A model generated the notes under the pieces. That model searched no databases, was not told the DNA's origin, and saw only the letters and a program-made list of their open reading frames with translations. Made by a program: the position numbers and the translations under genes. DNA of 5,678 nucleotides from Deltaproteobacteria bacterium (GTDB lineage Bacteria; Desulfobacterota; Desulfobacteria; Desulfobacterales; ETH-SRB1): contig DAOURZ010000107.1 of NCBI GenBank assembly GCA_030627475.1, forward strand, positions 1 through 5,678, read 5' to 3'. This document shows positions 4,864 through 5,678 of the stretch, piece after piece. The first letter of the stretch is position 1; each line of letters starts with the position of its first letter.

Positions 4864-5678
4864 ATGAAACAGCAGATTAAAGACCAAACACATATAATTT
4901 TAGATAGTATTGCGGACGGAGTTTTTACCGTTGATCTTGAATGGAAGATCACCTCCTTTAACAGGGCTGCCAAGGAAATAACCGGCATAAAAAAACATGA
5001 GGCAATCGGAAGACACTGCTGGGAAGTTTTTAGAGCCAGCATATGTGAGCAGGGCTGCAAGCTGAGGAAAACCATGGAAACAGGTTATTCTTTTGTAAAT
5101 CAGTCAATATTTATTGTTAATTCTGCCGCCGAACGAATTCCGGTTAGCATATCAACCGCTCTTTTAAAAGATAATAAAGGTAAAATAATAGGCGGGGTTG
5201 AGACTTTCAGAGATTTAAGTGTTGTGGAAGAACTGCGCAAGGAAGTGGCCGATAAGCATACATTTTATGACATTATAAGTAAAAGCAAGGAAATGAAACG
5301 TCTGTTCAGCATGCTGGAGCTGATTGCTGAAAGTAATACCACAGTCCTTATTGAGGGAGAGAGCGGTACAGGAAAGGAACTTTTTGCAAAGGCAATCCAC
5401 TCACTTAGCAATAGAAAAAAAAGTCCTTTGATCACCATTAACTGCGGTTCTATACCAGACAGTCTTCTTGAATCCGAACTATTTGGATACAAAGCCGGTG
5501 CCTTTACAGATGCAAAAAAAGATAAACCGGGACGTTTGGCTCTGGCCGAAGGTGGCACTCTTTTTCTGGATGAAATCGGAGATATTTCACAATTACTGCA
5601 GGTAAAGCTCCTGCGTGTTTTACAGGACAAAATCTATGAGCCTCTCGGAAGTATCGCATCCGTTAAAGCAAATGTGCG
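4864..5678 (+). CDS. PAS domain sigma-54-dependent transcriptional activator (cut by right edge)
   Basis: This is a bacterial enhancer-binding protein that remodels sigma-54 RNA polymerase by ATP hydrolysis. The 271 complete codons show a PAS domain (about 8-118; ILDSIADGVFTVD at 12-24, then FNRAAKEITG), a short helical linker (119-136) and the AAA+ domain: Walker A GESGTGKE (165-172), ELFGYKAGAFTDA (205-217) with the sigma-54 contact loop as GAFTDA instead of GAFTGA, and Walker B GGTLFLDEIGD (230-240). Sensor regions, arginine fingers and the Fis-type DNA-binding helix lie outside. No receiver domain precedes it, so the signal is probably sensed by the PAS domain. Cysteines C52, C61 and C65 form C-X8-C-X3-C, which could hold a metal or cluster or act as a redox switch. 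ATG 4864 is preferred because it sits just before the PAS domain. ATG 4831 is in frame, and neither has a clear ribosome binding site. Target genes are unknown; the divergent decarboxylase and its own gene are candidates. Confidence 0.92.
   Translation, partial: MKQQIKDQTHIILDSIADGVFTVDLEWKITSFNRAAKEITGIKKHEAIGRHCWEVFRASICEQGCKLRKTMETGYSFVNQSIFIVNSAAERIPVSISTALLKDNKGKIIGGVETFRDLSVVEELRKEVADKHTFYDIISKSKEMKRLFSMLELIAESNTTVLIEGESGTGKELFAKAIHSLSNRKKSPLITINCGSIPDSLLESELFGYKAGAFTDAKKDKPGRLALAEGGTLFLDEIGDISQLLQVKLLRVLQDKIYEPLGSIASVKANV

Noticed and set aside
5265..5630. Minus-strand 121-codon open frame
   Set aside because: It is antisense to the AAA+ domain of the activator, whose motifs are unambiguous.

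Overview
The window is AT-rich bacterial DNA carrying five protein genes, two of them cut by the window edges. No RNA gene, mobile element or CRISPR array was recognised. The mix of a PAS plus sigma-54 activator with a cysteine-marked PAS domain, a two-subunit electron transfer flavoprotein, and a PanP-type PLP decarboxylase suggests a Gram-negative anaerobe, most likely Desulfobacterota (a sulfate-reducer-like deltaproteobacterium). That placement is inference from gene content and protein style, not a database result.

Layout: positions 1-720 (minus) hold the N-terminal 240 codons of rimO, the radical-SAM methylthiotransferase of ribosomal protein S12; its start appears to be an ATT codon. 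Positions 785-1753 (minus) are etfA and 1769-2551 (minus) are etfB, with 15 bases between them. The transcription order is etfB, etfA, rimO, and the 64-base etfA-rimO gap has no clear terminator, so rimO may be read from the etf transcript. Positions 2552-2826 are a leader and promoter region: a consensus -35 with a weak -10, a leader of about 160 bases with a hairpin close to the ribosome binding site, and a long imperfect dyad just after the upstream gene. Positions 2827-4497 (minus) encode a PLP-dependent decarboxylase of the PanP (aspartate 1-decarboxylase) type. Positions 4498-4863 are a 366-base divergent intergenic region rich in dyads. From 4864 to the right edge (plus) runs a sigma-54-dependent activator with an N-terminal PAS domain, cut within its AAA+ domain.

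How they work together: EtfAB passes electrons between flavin dehydrogenases and a quinone reductase or other partner. The decarboxylase would supply beta-alanine for pantothenate and CoA if the PanP assignment holds. RimO is housekeeping. The divergent activator is the natural candidate for local control: the spacer holds a 24-base palindrome, an exact match to the IHF consensus, and a pair of outward-facing GGCC/AATATTT boxes with a weak resemblance to -24/-12 promoters. No wholly new system is evident. The points most worth a second look are the ATT start of rimO, the architecture of the divergent spacer, and the C-X8-C-X3-C motif in the PAS domain.
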